Assembly (NCBI RefSeq): GCF_013702265.1 | Contig: NZ_CP059348.1 | Location: 1,984,001-2,048,000 of the forward strand | DNA: 64,000 nt | Direction of reading: 5' to 3' | Source: Providencia rettgeri | GTDB taxonomy: Bacteria; Pseudomonadota; Gammaproteobacteria; Enterobacterales; Enterobacteriaceae | In this document: in pieces, positions 17,767 through 26,216 of the stretch | Position numbering within the stretch: the stretch's first letter is position 1 | How the letters are laid out: the number at the start of each line of letters is the position of its first letter | The notes under the pieces: model-generated | Told to the model about the DNA's origin: nothing | Databases searched by the model: none | What the model saw: only the letters and a program-made list of their open reading frames with translations | Position numbers and translations under genes: made by a program

Positions 17767-18546
17767 ATGAATTATTTTCGAATTTATTATGGATTACCGC
17801 TTTCTGGCTTATTACACGGCACAATTATTTATTTCTGTTTTTTTGCGTTCAATTCATTGTCATTCAAAATGACAGCACCGTTAATTTCGCCCGTGGTGAC
17901 CGTCGCGTTAACTCAGTTTTTAGTTGAGCAACAAGTGAGTATCCCCCAAGAAAGCCAATCGGTAACTGGCGGTGAACTCAATGCCATTGAAGAGTTTGAG
18001 TACGCGAATATCAAGGTTAGCAAACAGCGCAGCCAGCAAGATAATGCCTCAAATATCGTCGCTGAAAAAACACCCAAAGAAGTGAAATCTGAAAAGCGTA
18101 ATCCTGTAAAAAATAAGGCTAAGCCAGAAGAAAAAGCCAAGAAAGAAAGCCTTCGGGATGATTTACAAACCCAAAGAGCAAAAGAAGGCGAAAACACAAC
18201 AAATTCTTTAGCTGCAGGGCAGCAAGATGACCTCACTCATTTTTCTGATGGTGAAAATAACACCAATGCCAAACAACGCTATCTAGACCAGATCAAACGG
18301 GAAATTGATAGCCATAAACAGTACCCGCGACGAGCACGCAAAATGCGTATGCAAGGGGATATTCAGGTTCAGTTTGATGTCACAGAGAACGGTGAGTTGG
18401 TCAATGCAAAAGTGGTAGATTCAGAAATGAGTCAATTTTTCGAACAAGCGATATTGGATGCAATTAGGCGTAGCAAGCCACTCGGCAAGCCACCTGAAAA
18501 CATGAATAGAAAAATGACATTAGAAATTAACTTCAGATTAGACTAG
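17767..18546 (+). CDS. TonB-family energy transducer of the haem locus
   Basis: A 259-residue TonB-like protein: an N-terminal membrane anchor (about residues 11-31, GLLHGTIIYFCFFAF), a charged Lys/Glu/Gln-rich periplasmic spacer (KTPKEVKSEKRNPVKNKAK region) and a C-terminal TonB domain (YPRRARKMRMQGDIQVQFDV ... VVDSEMSQFFEQAILDAIRR). It should pass proton-motive energy from ExbBD, which is not encoded here, to the neighbouring receptor. The ATG at 17767 follows an aggaat site; the upstream TTG at 17740 lies inside the preceding hairpin and is not favoured. A similar TonB partner closes the hemophilin locus of Xenorhabdus. Confidence 0.85.
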   Translation: MNYFRIYYGLPLSGLLHGTIIYFCFFAFNSLSFKMTAPLISPVVTVALTQFLVEQQVSIPQESQSVTGGELNAIEEFEYANIKVSKQRSQQDNASNIVAEKTPKEVKSEKRNPVKNKAKPEEKAKKESLRDDLQTQRAKEGENTTNSLAAGQQDDLTHFSDGENNTNAKQRYLDQIKREIDSHKQYPRRARKMRMQGDIQVQFDVTENGELVNAKVVDSEMSQFFEQAILDAIRRSKPLGKPPENMNRKMTLEINFRLD

Positions 18547-18570
18547 TACTGAAATCAACAATAAAATCAA

Positions 18571-18607
18571 GCCGCTATGGCGTTATTTAATATAGCGATA
18601 TAGCGGC
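18571..18607. terminator. Hairpin between convergent tonB and minE
   Basis: GCCGCTAT/ATAGCGGC arms enclose an AT-rich loop with an internal partial repeat. It lies between the ends of tonB and minE and probably separates the two transcripts. Confidence 0.6.
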
Positions 18608-18618
18608 ATTGTACAATA

Positions 18619-18915
18619 TTACTGTTCTGCGGGTTTTGCTTCTTTGACGTCTTTACCTTCTTCCGCTTCAGGAAGGGTGACGTTTAATTCGAGAACAGAA
18701 ATATCATCATCTTTTTGTTCAAATTGTACGGATAACATTTCTGGGTCAACTTGAACATACTTGCAAATAACTTGCAAAATATCTCGCTTCATATCAGCAA
18801 GATAAGCTGGCTCACTATCACCGCGGCGACGTTCAGCAACGATGATCTGCAGTCGCTCTTTTGCGATATTTGCTGTCGTCTTTTTTCTCGACAGAAAGAA
18901 ATCCAATAAAGCCAT
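18619..18915 (-). CDS. minE: Cell division topological specificity factor MinE
   Basis: MinE drives MinD off the membrane and so sets up pole-to-pole oscillation of the MinCD division inhibitor. The N-terminal membrane-targeting and MinD-binding part ([31 protein letters not shown]) is nearly identical to E. coli MinE, and the dimerisation domain follows ([20 protein letters not shown]). At 98 residues it carries about ten extra acidic/basic residues at the C-terminus ([12 protein letters not shown]). It is the last gene of minCDE, three bases after minD. Confidence 0.97.
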   Translation of the reverse strand: MALLDFFLSRKKTTANIAKERLQIIVAERRRGDSEPAYLADMKRDILQVICKYVQVDPEMLSVQFEQKDDDISVLELNVTLPEAEEGKDVKEAKPAEQ

Positions 18916-18918
18916 TAT

Positions 18919-19734
18919 TTATCCCCCAAATAGACGCTTTAAGAAGCCTTTTTTCTCTTCTTCAATGAAACGCATAGGGCGATCTTCACCTAAAATACGT
19001 TCTACACAGTCGCTATATGCTTGTCCTGCTTCAGAGTCAGAGTCCAGAATGACAGGTTCACCTTGGTTAGATGAACGTAAAACAGACTGATCTTCTGGGA
19101 TCACACCCACTAATGGAATGCACAGAATTTCCAAAACGTCTTCCATACTCAGCATATCACCACGAGTTACTCGACCTGGGTTATAGCGAGTTAACAATAA
19201 ACGTTCTTTAATTGGGTCTTGACCTTTTTCTGCGCGGCGTGATTTAGAGGATAAAATCCCTAAAATACGGTCTGAGTCACGAACAGAAGAGACTTCTGGG
19301 TTAGTTGTGATAATGGCTTCATCAGCAAAATAAAGCGCCATTAATGCACCACTTTCAATACCGGCAGGAGAGTCACAGATAATAAAGTCAAACGCCATTT
19401 CGTTGCTGAGTTCATCCAGAATTTTCTCAACACCTTCACGAGTCAGAGCGTCTTTATCACGAGTTTGTGATGCAGGAAGAATATAAAGGTTTTCAGTGCG
19501 TTTATCTTTGATTAACGCCTGATTAAGAGTTGCATCACCTTGGATAACGTTAACGAAGTCATAGACTACTCGACGTTCACACCCCATGATTAGGTCAAGG
19601 TTACGCAGACCGATATCGAAATCGATAACTACGGTTTTCTTCCCTTTTTGAGCTAGGCCGGTAGCTATGGCCGCGCTTGAAGTGGTTTTACCAACGCCAC
19701 CTTTACCTGAAGTAACAACAATTATGCGTGCCAT
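18919..19734 (-). CDS. minD: Septum site-determining ATPase MinD
   Basis: Membrane-associated ATPase of the ParA/MinD class that recruits MinC and oscillates between poles. The 271-residue protein has the deviant Walker A (VTSGKGGVGKTTSSAAIATG), the switch motif DSPAGIESGAL and a C-terminal amphipathic membrane-targeting helix (EEEKKGFLKRLFGG). It is the middle gene of minCDE. Confidence 0.98.
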   Translation of the reverse strand: MARIIVVTSGKGGVGKTTSSAAIATGLAQKGKKTVVIDFDIGLRNLDLIMGCERRVVYDFVNVIQGDATLNQALIKDKRTENLYILPASQTRDKDALTREGVEKILDELSNEMAFDFIICDSPAGIESGALMALYFADEAIITTNPEVSSVRDSDRILGILSSKSRRAEKGQDPIKERLLLTRYNPGRVTRGDMLSMEDVLEILCIPLVGVIPEDQSVLRSSNQGEPVILDSDSEAGQAYSDCVERILGEDRPMRFIEEEKKGFLKRLFGG

Positions 19735-19757
19735 GAATAATTCCTTGTAAATAAGGT

Positions 19758-20483
19758 CTAATTTAAGTATTCAATATTAAGTTTGTTATCAACTAAACAA
19801 AGTTTAGCTGCTTTGGCGAGAAATTCAGTAGGTATCTGATCACTCAACCAATACTCGCCTGCAATGGACACTAGCTCTGCTTGCAAATGAGTACAATAAA
19901 TCTGGCTTTCCATATCACCAGAGGCACCAGCAAGGGCACGACCTCTCATAACGCCATAGATATGAATATTACCATCTGCTAATAATTCTGCACCTGCACT
20001 AACATTACTTGTGACGATGAGATCACTATTTGGTGCATAAATACGCTGACCTGAACGAACAGGAGTATTGATAATACGGGTTTTGCGATAAGCAGATTCG
20101 ATAGGAGCAGGTTGCGGGGCAATATCAGATTTCGCAAAAGAGACGTCATCCGTTGAAGGTTCTGGCGCTTTTTTGCTTTTACCTTCAATAAGCACTGGCA
20201 AGCCCGCTTCATTGATCTTTTGTCTTAACAGTGGATCAGTACAACCACTGACGCCCACAATTCGAAGACCAGCAGAGACAATCGCTTTGTGAATACTGTA
20301 CATATCCGCGTGGTGAGTTAATTCTGCAACATTAATAACAACAGGGGCATTTTTAAGAAAATCAGGAGCCTGATTGACCTTGTCTTGCAGCGCTTTTTTG
20401 ATGAGTTTAGGCTCTTCACTGTGTAAGTGAATGACTGAAAGAGTAAAACTGCTGCCTTTAAGTTCTATTGGCGATTGTGGCAT
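19758..20483 (-). CDS. minC: Septum site-determining protein MinC
   Basis: Inhibitor of FtsZ ring assembly that works with MinD. The 241-residue protein has the N-terminal FtsZ-inhibiting domain ([16 protein letters not shown]), a variable linker ([20 protein letters not shown]) and the C-terminal beta-helical MinD-binding domain ([20 protein letters not shown] ... [10 protein letters not shown]). It is first in the operon and divergent from ycgL, so the 129-base gap holds both promoters. Confidence 0.97.
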   Translation of the reverse strand: MPQSPIELKGSSFTLSVIHLHSEEPKLIKKALQDKVNQAPDFLKNAPVVINVAELTHHADMYSIHKAIVSAGLRIVGVSGCTDPLLRQKINEAGLPVLIEGKSKKAPEPSTDDVSFAKSDIAPQPAPIESAYRKTRIINTPVRSGQRIYAPNSDLIVTSNVSAGAELLADGNIHIYGVMRGRALAGASGDMESQIYCTHLQAELVSIAGEYWLSDQIPTEFLAKAAKLCLVDNKLNIEYLN

Positions 20484-20612
20484 CTATCTAGACTCAGCAA
20501 ATTAAAATTTCCGAAACAATCCTCGGGTGAAGATACTCAGTAAAACAATAGCATGTTATAGTTACTGCATACTTCAAGCAAGCTTACGAACCAAGAAAAA
20601 GAGTTAAATATA

Positions 20613-20882
20613 ATGATTTGTGCAATTTATAGAAGCCCGAACCGTGATCAAACTTATTTATATGTCGAGAAGAAAGATGACTTTTCACGCGTTCCAGAAG
20701 AACTCCTCAAGCAATTTGGCAAACCACAGTTTTCAATGTTAATTTCATTGGATAAACGTGAAAAGCTGGCAAATGCGGACATTGAGCGAGTTCGAGCTGA
20801 CCTTCAAGACGTTGGTTACTACTTGCAATTCCCACCTCCGGTTGAAAATTTACTTTCTGAATATCGCGAATTAAACGACTAA
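20613..20882 (+). CDS. ycgL: YcgL-family protein
   Basis: A small cytoplasmic protein of 89 residues with the YcgL domain: [34 protein letters not shown] and the closing [14 protein letters not shown]. coli YcgL is a little longer at both ends. Its function is not established. It is divergent from minC, as in E. coli, and heads a row of genes that ends with ycgN. Confidence 0.93.
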   Translation: MICAIYRSPNRDQTYLYVEKKDDFSRVPEELLKQFGKPQFSMLISLDKREKLANADIERVRADLQDVGYYLQFPPPVENLLSEYRELND

Positions 20883-20931
20883 GATAATTTAGGATGATCC
20901 TTAAAAAGCCATTATCGTCAGGAGGATAAAA

Positions 20932-22035
20932 ATGAAGCCAACGTTATTATATACATTAGTCGCTGGTGTGCTTTTAGCAAGTTGTAGTGCTCCACAGACT
21001 CAAAAAGCTGCAACTCAAGCAAACGAAACTCGAATTCTGACAACGGCACAAGAAGCTGCGATTGAGAAAGAAGTTATCGCGCTAGATAAAGCTTTTCCAA
21101 TTGAGCAACGTGAACCTTCACAATTCCCGGCTTATGTGGAATTGCTGAAACAACATGCTGCGGCTCAAGGTATCAAACAATCTACGATCGATCGTGGCTT
21201 TGCTAACATTTATTTCCTTGAACGTGTCGTAAAAGCGGATAAAGGGCAACCTGAAAAACGCGCAACAGTGACGTTAGCCAGCTATTTAAAAAATGTCTTA
21301 CCACAATCTCGTATTAATGCGGGTGTTGAAAAGTACTATGAAAACCAAGCTGTATTAAACGCAATTAGCCAAAAATATGGCGTGCCGCCCCAATACATTG
21401 TCTCTTTATGGGGACTCGAAAGTGGTTTTGGTCGTTCACAAGGTAAAGAAGATGTGATTTCAGCGCTTGCCACACTCTCTTTTGAAGGGCGTCGTGAAGC
21501 ACTGTTTAGTAAGCAATTATTAGCAGCACTGGAAATCATGGATAAAGGCTATATCCCAGAAGATCAGCAACTGAAAGGTTCATGGGCTGGAGCGATGGGG
21601 CAGAGCCAATTTATGCCAACTTCTTATTTATCCTATGCCGCAGATGGTGATGGTGACGGTAAAATGGATATTTGGAATAACAAAGCCGATGTCTTTGCTT
21701 CAGTTGCCAATTATTTATCCACCGAAGGGTGGCAAGCTGCATTACCATGGGGCTATCAAGTTTCACTACCTGCTGATTTTAACCGTAGTTTAGAAGGGGT
21801 TAAAACGGAACAAGGGAGAACCGTTCAGGAGTGGGAAAAATTAGGGGTTAAATTACCTGCATTTTCCCAACTTTCGCCAGATGTGAAAACATGGGTGGTT
21901 ATTCCTGATGACCCTGAAGGTCGAACATTCTTAGTGACCCAAAACTTCCGCACGATTATGCATTGGAATCGTTCATATTATTTCGCATTAAGTGTTTGTA
22001 TGATGGCGGATGGCATCGCTGCAAAAATACAATAA
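20932..22035 (+). CDS. MltB-like lytic murein transglycosylase lipoprotein
   Basis: A 367-residue lipoprotein (lipobox LLASC at residues 14-18). The transglycosylase domain has the catalytic Glu in SLWGLESGFGRSQG, then LATLSFEGRREALF, the substrate-cleft GSWAGAMGQSQFMPTSYL and DGDGDGKMDIWN, as in the MltB family. It would cut peptidoglycan from the periplasmic side of the outer membrane, releasing anhydromuropeptides. E. coli has no such gene between ycgL and ycgM. The C-terminal end (WNRSYYFALSVCMMADGIA) is typical, so the gene looks complete. Confidence 0.9.
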   Translation: MKPTLLYTLVAGVLLASCSAPQTQKAATQANETRILTTAQEAAIEKEVIALDKAFPIEQREPSQFPAYVELLKQHAAAQGIKQSTIDRGFANIYFLERVVKADKGQPEKRATVTLASYLKNVLPQSRINAGVEKYYENQAVLNAISQKYGVPPQYIVSLWGLESGFGRSQGKEDVISALATLSFEGRREALFSKQLLAALEIMDKGYIPEDQQLKGSWAGAMGQSQFMPTSYLSYAADGDGDGKMDIWNNKADVFASVANYLSTEGWQAALPWGYQVSLPADFNRSLEGVKTEQGRTVQEWEKLGVKLPAFSQLSPDVKTWVVIPDDPEGRTFLVTQNFRTIMHWNRSYYFALSVCMMADGIAAKIQ

Positions 22036-22055
22036 CGATAATAGGAGTTACCGAC

Positions 22056-22712
22056 ATGTATCAACATCGCGACTGGCAAGGTGCTTTATTAGATTTCCCT
22101 GCCAATAAAGTAGTTTGTGTGGGCAGTAACTATGCCAAACATATTAAAGAAATGGGTTCAGCACTACCTGAGGAGCCTGTCTTATTTATTAAGCCGGAAA
22201 CTGCCCTGTGTGATGTGAACCAACCAATTGTTATTCCTAAAGAATTGGGCTCAGTTCACCACGAAGTTGAGATGGCGATTTTGATCGGTATGCCTCTTAA
22301 AAATGCGGATGAAGATAGGGTTGCTCGTGCAATCGCCGGTTATGCGGTAGCACTTGATTTGACCCTAAGAGACTTACAGGCAAAGTTTAAGAAAGCAGGG
22401 CAGCCATGGGAAAAAAGCAAAGCTTTTGATGGTTCATGCCCGATTTCTGGATTTATTCCCGTCAGTGGTACCAGTGACCTGCAAAATATGTCACTGAGTT
22501 TAGAAATCAACGGCGAGGTTCGTCAGTCTGGCTCGACCCGTGATATGATCACGCCAGTTTTACCGCTAATTAGCTATATGTCCCGTTTCTTTACCCTACG
22601 TCCTGGGGACGTTATTTTAACCGGAACACCGGAAGGTGTGGGGCCATTGGCTTCTGGGGATATGTTAAAGCTAACGATTAATGATAATTCACTGACCACT
22701 AGAGTCATTTAA
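22056..22712 (+). CDS. ycgM: Fumarylacetoacetate hydrolase-family protein YcgM
   Basis: A 218-residue member of the FAH family, whose members hydrolyse acylpyruvates or decarboxylate oxaloacetate. It matches E. coli Ycg[28 protein letters not shown], metal-site [27 protein letters not shown] and [15 protein letters not shown] chose the ATG at 22056 (after ataggag); the longer frame from 21963 overlaps the transglycosylase gene and has no family match. It lies 20 bases after that gene. Confidence 0.95.
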   Translation: MYQHRDWQGALLDFPANKVVCVGSNYAKHIKEMGSALPEEPVLFIKPETALCDVNQPIVIPKELGSVHHEVEMAILIGMPLKNADEDRVARAIAGYAVALDLTLRDLQAKFKKAGQPWEKSKAFDGSCPISGFIPVSGTSDLQNMSLSLEINGEVRQSGSTRDMITPVLPLISYMSRFFTLRPGDVILTGTPEGVGPLASGDMLKLTINDNSLTTRVI

Positions 22713-22732
22713 GTATAGGATTTTGCAGTATT

Positions 22733-23173
22733 ATGTCTCAGTTTTTCTGGCAGGTTAAAACCTTAGATGAAATGACCGATGAAGAGTGGGAGTCTCTCTG
22801 TGATGGATGTGGGCAATGCTGCTTGCATAAATTAATGGATGAAGACACCGATGAGATCTATTTCACTAATGTGGCTTGCAACCAGTTAAATATTAAAACC
22901 TGTCAGTGCAGACATTATGCAGATCGTTTCAAATATGAAGCGGATTGCATAAAACTGACTCGGGATAATCTGGAAACATTTGCTTGGTTACCAAGTACCT
23001 GCGCATACCGCTTGTTAATGGAAGGAAAACCGCTTCCTGCTTGGCATCCATTGAAAACCGGTTCAAAAGCTGCAATGCATAATGAAGGTATCTCAGTTCG
23101 CCATATCGCAGTACGAGAAATTGATGTGGTAGAGTGGGAAGACCATATTATGAACCGACCAAACGACAGATAA
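22733..23173 (+). CDS. ycgN: UPF0260 protein YcgN
   Basis: A 146-residue cytoplasmic protein of the YkgJ/YcgN zinc- or iron-sulfur-cluster type family. Conserved cysteines lie in [28 protein letters not shown] and ADCIKL. Its biochemical role is unknown. It follows ycgM by 20 bases, as in E. coli, and a strong terminator closes the unit. Confidence 0.94.
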   Translation: MSQFFWQVKTLDEMTDEEWESLCDGCGQCCLHKLMDEDTDEIYFTNVACNQLNIKTCQCRHYADRFKYEADCIKLTRDNLETFAWLPSTCAYRLLMEGKPLPAWHPLKTGSKAAMHNEGISVRHIAVREIDVVEWEDHIMNRPNDR

Positions 23174-23194
23174 TGCATCACTAATCGACTCTTC

Positions 23195-23232
23195 TAAAAA
23201 CCCGCTTCATTTATACTGAGCGGGTTTTTTTA
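23195..23232 (+). terminator. Terminator after ycgN
   Basis: AAAACCCGCT pairs with AGCGGGTTTT around a 12-base loop, followed by a T run. It ends the ycgL-to-ycgN row. Confidence 0.93.
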
Positions 23233-23744
23233 TCTCACGCCCTCAGCTAGATCCAACGCCATTAATTCGATGAAAAACGACAAATTGAATGAAAAACAAC
23301 CAATCTTAATAGCCTGTCAAGATCTTTTGTTAAGAAGAAGATATTTGCACTTTGTGGATCCTATTGAAATTGATTACTGATAAATGAGAACAAATTTGAT
23401 TTATATTTAGCAATATTTGAATGTTAAATATTCTTTAATAAAAAGTAGAGTGATATTTAAATAATATTCAGTCAGCCTAATTCACACGCATGGTGATTTT
23501 AAGTGCTATTTCATAGCATATTGAAATAATATACTTTTCCTGTCCTATTTCGCTCAAATATCTTATTGTCATTGAAGAACTAATTTAATGAGTCAATGTT
23601 ATCGAAATAGAACTATGATTAACGTTATTGTCACGTTAGTTCACTGAAAAGATGAGTAGAATAGATAGTGTTAAAATCGATTAGCACTTAGCTTTAAATG
23701 CTTTTTTGTTCAAAATGAAGACATAAGGTAAATCAAAAACTCAC

Positions 23745-23781
23745 AAAATGCGTTTTTAGGAATATTCCTAATATGCATTTT
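23745..23781. repeat. Palindromic site in the fimbrial upstream region
   Basis: TTAGGAATATTCCTAA (23756-23771) is a perfect 16-bp palindrome, flanked by AAAATGC on one side and GCATTTT on the other to give a larger, nearly symmetric dyad. It looks like a protein-binding site for a dimer rather than a terminator, since the stem has no loop. Confidence 0.6.
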
Positions 23782-23866
23782 TTAGGCAATTTTTATAAAT
23801 TTGGTCGAATTGTTATTTTTGAAAAATAACCTTATATATCACTGAATTACGTAAATATGTCAAATT

Positions 23867-23880
23867 TTGACGCAGATCAA
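23867..23880. promoter_or_regulatory. FNR-like site in the fimbrial upstream region
   Basis: TTGACGCAGATCAA agrees at nine of ten defined positions with the FNR consensus TTGATnnnnATCAA. It is almost 1 kb from the first fimbrial gene, so any regulatory role is speculative. An fnr gene lies elsewhere in this window. Confidence 0.3.
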
Positions 23881-24842
23881 GTTTTTGGCTAAAAAGTACC
23901 ACTTATTTAGTATTGTTAGATCAGAAATGATTATTTCCGCTTACATAGCCTCATACCTTGATACTCTTAATAAGATTAAATTGTCAAAGCCTTATTATAT
24001 GACAGGAGCATTATCTTGCGGTATTTATGATTTTTTATTATAAATATTTTCCCTGCCTCTTTACTGCATTTTTTCTATTCCCTCTATGATAGTGTTAGTC
24101 ACTAAGAAATTGTTGTTATATAACTTTTTACTTCAACCTAAGGCGCAATAAAGTTATAGATAATTCCTTTACTCTTGTTGAGAGTTAATTGGGTGTTGGA
24201 ATAATAATTCGATATTTAATTTTATTTATTGGCAAATGTTTCAATATGAACATCGAGTGATTCAATAAGAATAATTTATCAATTACGTATTTTTAACACG
24301 TATGGAGTGAATTTATTTTGTAATCAAAAGAATAGAAAAAGTGTCTAAATGTAAATAAAAATACAAAATTTAACTTATATCGCAAATTTAAAATATTCAC
24401 AAAAATCTCATATATCTTATAAAAACAAATTTAAATGTTATATATTTGAATTTGTTCTTTGTAGTTATCTTATTTGGCCTCTAAATATGACTTATTAAGT
24501 GTAATTAATATATTGAATATTTCGATTAATAGATCGTTTGTAATAGTTTGAGCCTATCAAAATGTTAATAAGCTAAGGTAAAAACGATTTAATGACACAT
24601 AAGTTTTTATGTATTCTTTGCTTCGAATTAGTGGTCATACAACTTGTTGGTCAAAAAACAGATATCACTGAGCTATTGCTGATGTGCGCATTACGGTGAT
24701 CCGTTGAAGCTCTAAATATGCTGACTTCTGGCTGTATTTTAATACGGTCGGGCTCTGTTTTTGCTGTTACCCAAGAATGAATTAAAGACCTCTTAATAAT
24801 TTGTATAAGCAATAAATAAAAAACTCATCTTAGGAATTGAAA

Positions 24843-25418
24843 ATGAAAAAAGTTTTACTGACTGCTATCGCAGCAACAGTTCTTGGTTTCACAACAGCAA
24901 ATGCAGCAACTTCAGTTGGCGGTGGCCAAGTTAACTTTAACGGTAAAGTTATGGATGTTTCTTGTAACGTTTCCGTTGATGGTCAAGGCAGCGATGCAAC
25001 TGTGTATTTAGCACCTGTTTCTTTACAAGAAGTTAAAAACGGCGGCGCTAACACTATTTTAAAACCAAAAACTTTTGCTATTGAAATCAGTGATTGTGCA
25101 CAAAGCGGCAAACCTGTTACTGATACTGCAGCTTTAGGTGTGCGTTGGACTGGTGGTAACTTAGCCGCTAATACTAACGGTAGCTTAGCTAACACTGTTG
25201 TTAACGGCGCTAAAAACATCCAATTAGCACTGTCTACTGACGGCGAAAAAACCACTAAAATTTTTCCAGGTCAAGCAAGCCAACCAAAAGCAATTGGTGA
25301 GAAAAACGGTAGCAATACCCGTTTCACTTACTATGTTGGTTACTCTACAGCAACTCCTGACACTGTAAGCGCGGGTGAAATCCAAAGCTACGCGACTTAC
25401 GAAATTACTTATAACTAA
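24843..25418 (+). CDS. Major fimbrial subunit (chaperone-usher pilin)
   Basis: Pilin of 191 residues with a Sec signal peptide ([21 protein letters not shown]). The mature protein has the pilin pattern: an N-terminal donor strand ([20 protein letters not shown]), two cysteines that form the Ig-fold disulfide (SCNVS and SDCAQS) and the C-terminal beta-zipper motif ending in a penultimate Tyr (YATYEITYN). I chose the ATG at 24843, seven bases after TAGGA. It is first in a four-gene operon, and Lys/Asn/Thr-rich codon use suggests high expression. Confidence 0.93.
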   Translation: MKKVLLTAIAATVLGFTTANAATSVGGGQVNFNGKVMDVSCNVSVDGQGSDATVYLAPVSLQEVKNGGANTILKPKTFAIEISDCAQSGKPVTDTAALGVRWTGGNLAANTNGSLANTVVNGAKNIQLALSTDGEKTTKIFPGQASQPKAIGEKNGSNTRFTYYVGYSTATPDTVSAGEIQSYATYEITYN

Positions 25419-25466
25419 TTTTTCAGTCAGTTTTTATCGGCATTTTCGATAAAAGCATGAGTTAGT

Positions 25467-25495
25467 AAGCGGTGGGTTAACTGCCGCTTTTTGCT
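25467..25495 (+). terminator. Partial terminator between pilin and chaperone genes
   Basis: AAGCGG/CCGCTT stem followed by tttgcttt, preceded by a second hairpin (TTTTATCG/CGATAAAA, 25432-25454). In fimbrial operons such an element keeps the major pilin mRNA more abundant than the downstream genes; that role is inferred here. Confidence 0.6.
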
Positions 25496-25506
25496 TTGAG
25501 GCCCAC

Positions 25507-26208
25507 ATGAAAGCCATTCTATTTAGTCTTTGCTTACTGTCGAGTGTGACAGCATTTGCAAATAACATCATCGTTAACGGTACTCGTTTTGTTTATCCTA
25601 GCGATGAAAAAGAAATCACTATCCAATTAAATAATACGGCTGACCGTCCTGCTATGGCCCAAACATGGCTTGATACAGGTGATGCATCTGAAACACCTGA
25701 TACCATTAAAACGCCATTTCAACTCACGCCGCCGATTTCCCGAATTGAAGCAAAAGGTGGGCAAACCATCCGCATTAAGCTGATGGATAAATCCGCCTTA
25801 CCGCAAGACAGAGAATCCTTATGGTGGCTGAATCTGTTAGATATTCCACCAATGGTCAAAAATAAAGCAGAAGAAAATCAAAATGTGCTGCAATTGGCTA
25901 TTCGTTCTCGTTTTAAATTTTTCTATCGCCCATCAGGCCTAGGTAGTCGCGAGCTCGCTCCTGAACAACTCGTTGTTAAAGCAGATGGCAGCAAACTTAA
26001 TATCGGCAACCCGTCGCCATACTTTATTACTATTACAAAAATTTCTACTGATGGTTCTAACGGATTGAATAATGAAACAATTTTTTTAGAGCCTAAAAGC
26101 CAGTCGACGGTGACGCTCAAGCGTGCACTGACGTCAGGAACTAAGATTATTATTAACAATATCAATGATTACGGCTCAGATGTAGCGGTAAAAACTACCG
26201 TTAAATAG
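25507..26208 (+). CDS. Periplasmic fimbrial chaperone (PapD family)
   Basis: Chaperone of 233 residues that folds and caps pilins in the periplasm by donor-strand complementation. It has a signal peptide (MKAILFSLCLLSSVTAFA), the first-domain start NNIIVNGTRFVYPSDEKEIT with the cleft Arg, and the G1 donor strand (NVLQLAIRSRFKFFYRPSGL) with alternating hydrophobics and basic anchor residues. It lies between pilin and usher, nine bases before the latter. Confidence 0.94.
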   Translation: MKAILFSLCLLSSVTAFANNIIVNGTRFVYPSDEKEITIQLNNTADRPAMAQTWLDTGDASETPDTIKTPFQLTPPISRIEAKGGQTIRIKLMDKSALPQDRESLWWLNLLDIPPMVKNKAEENQNVLQLAIRSRFKFFYRPSGLGSRELAPEQLVVKADGSKLNIGNPSPYFITITKISTDGSNGLNNETIFLEPKSQSTVTLKRALTSGTKIIINNINDYGSDVAVKTTVK

Positions 26209-26216
26209 GATTTAGA

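Larger units (their letters stand above)
23233..24842 (+). other. 1.6 kb AT-rich non-coding region ahead of the fimbrial operon
   Basis: This long stretch has no ORF I can support. It contains a 16-bp perfect palindrome within a longer dyad (23745-23781), an FNR-like site (23867-23880), an ACATAA/TTATGT repeat near 24606 and many A/T tracts that suggest H-NS-type silencing. Long upstream regions are common for phase-variable or tightly regulated fimbrial operons. No recombinase gene and no long inverted repeat pair (mrpI/fim-switch type) were found. Confidence 0.55.

Noticed and set aside
24654..24761. Inverted repeat AAAAACAGA/TCTGTTTTT as an invertible promoter switch ahead of the pilin gene
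   Set aside because: The arms are only about 9-10 bp and no invertase gene is nearby, so chance is likely in such AT-rich DNA.
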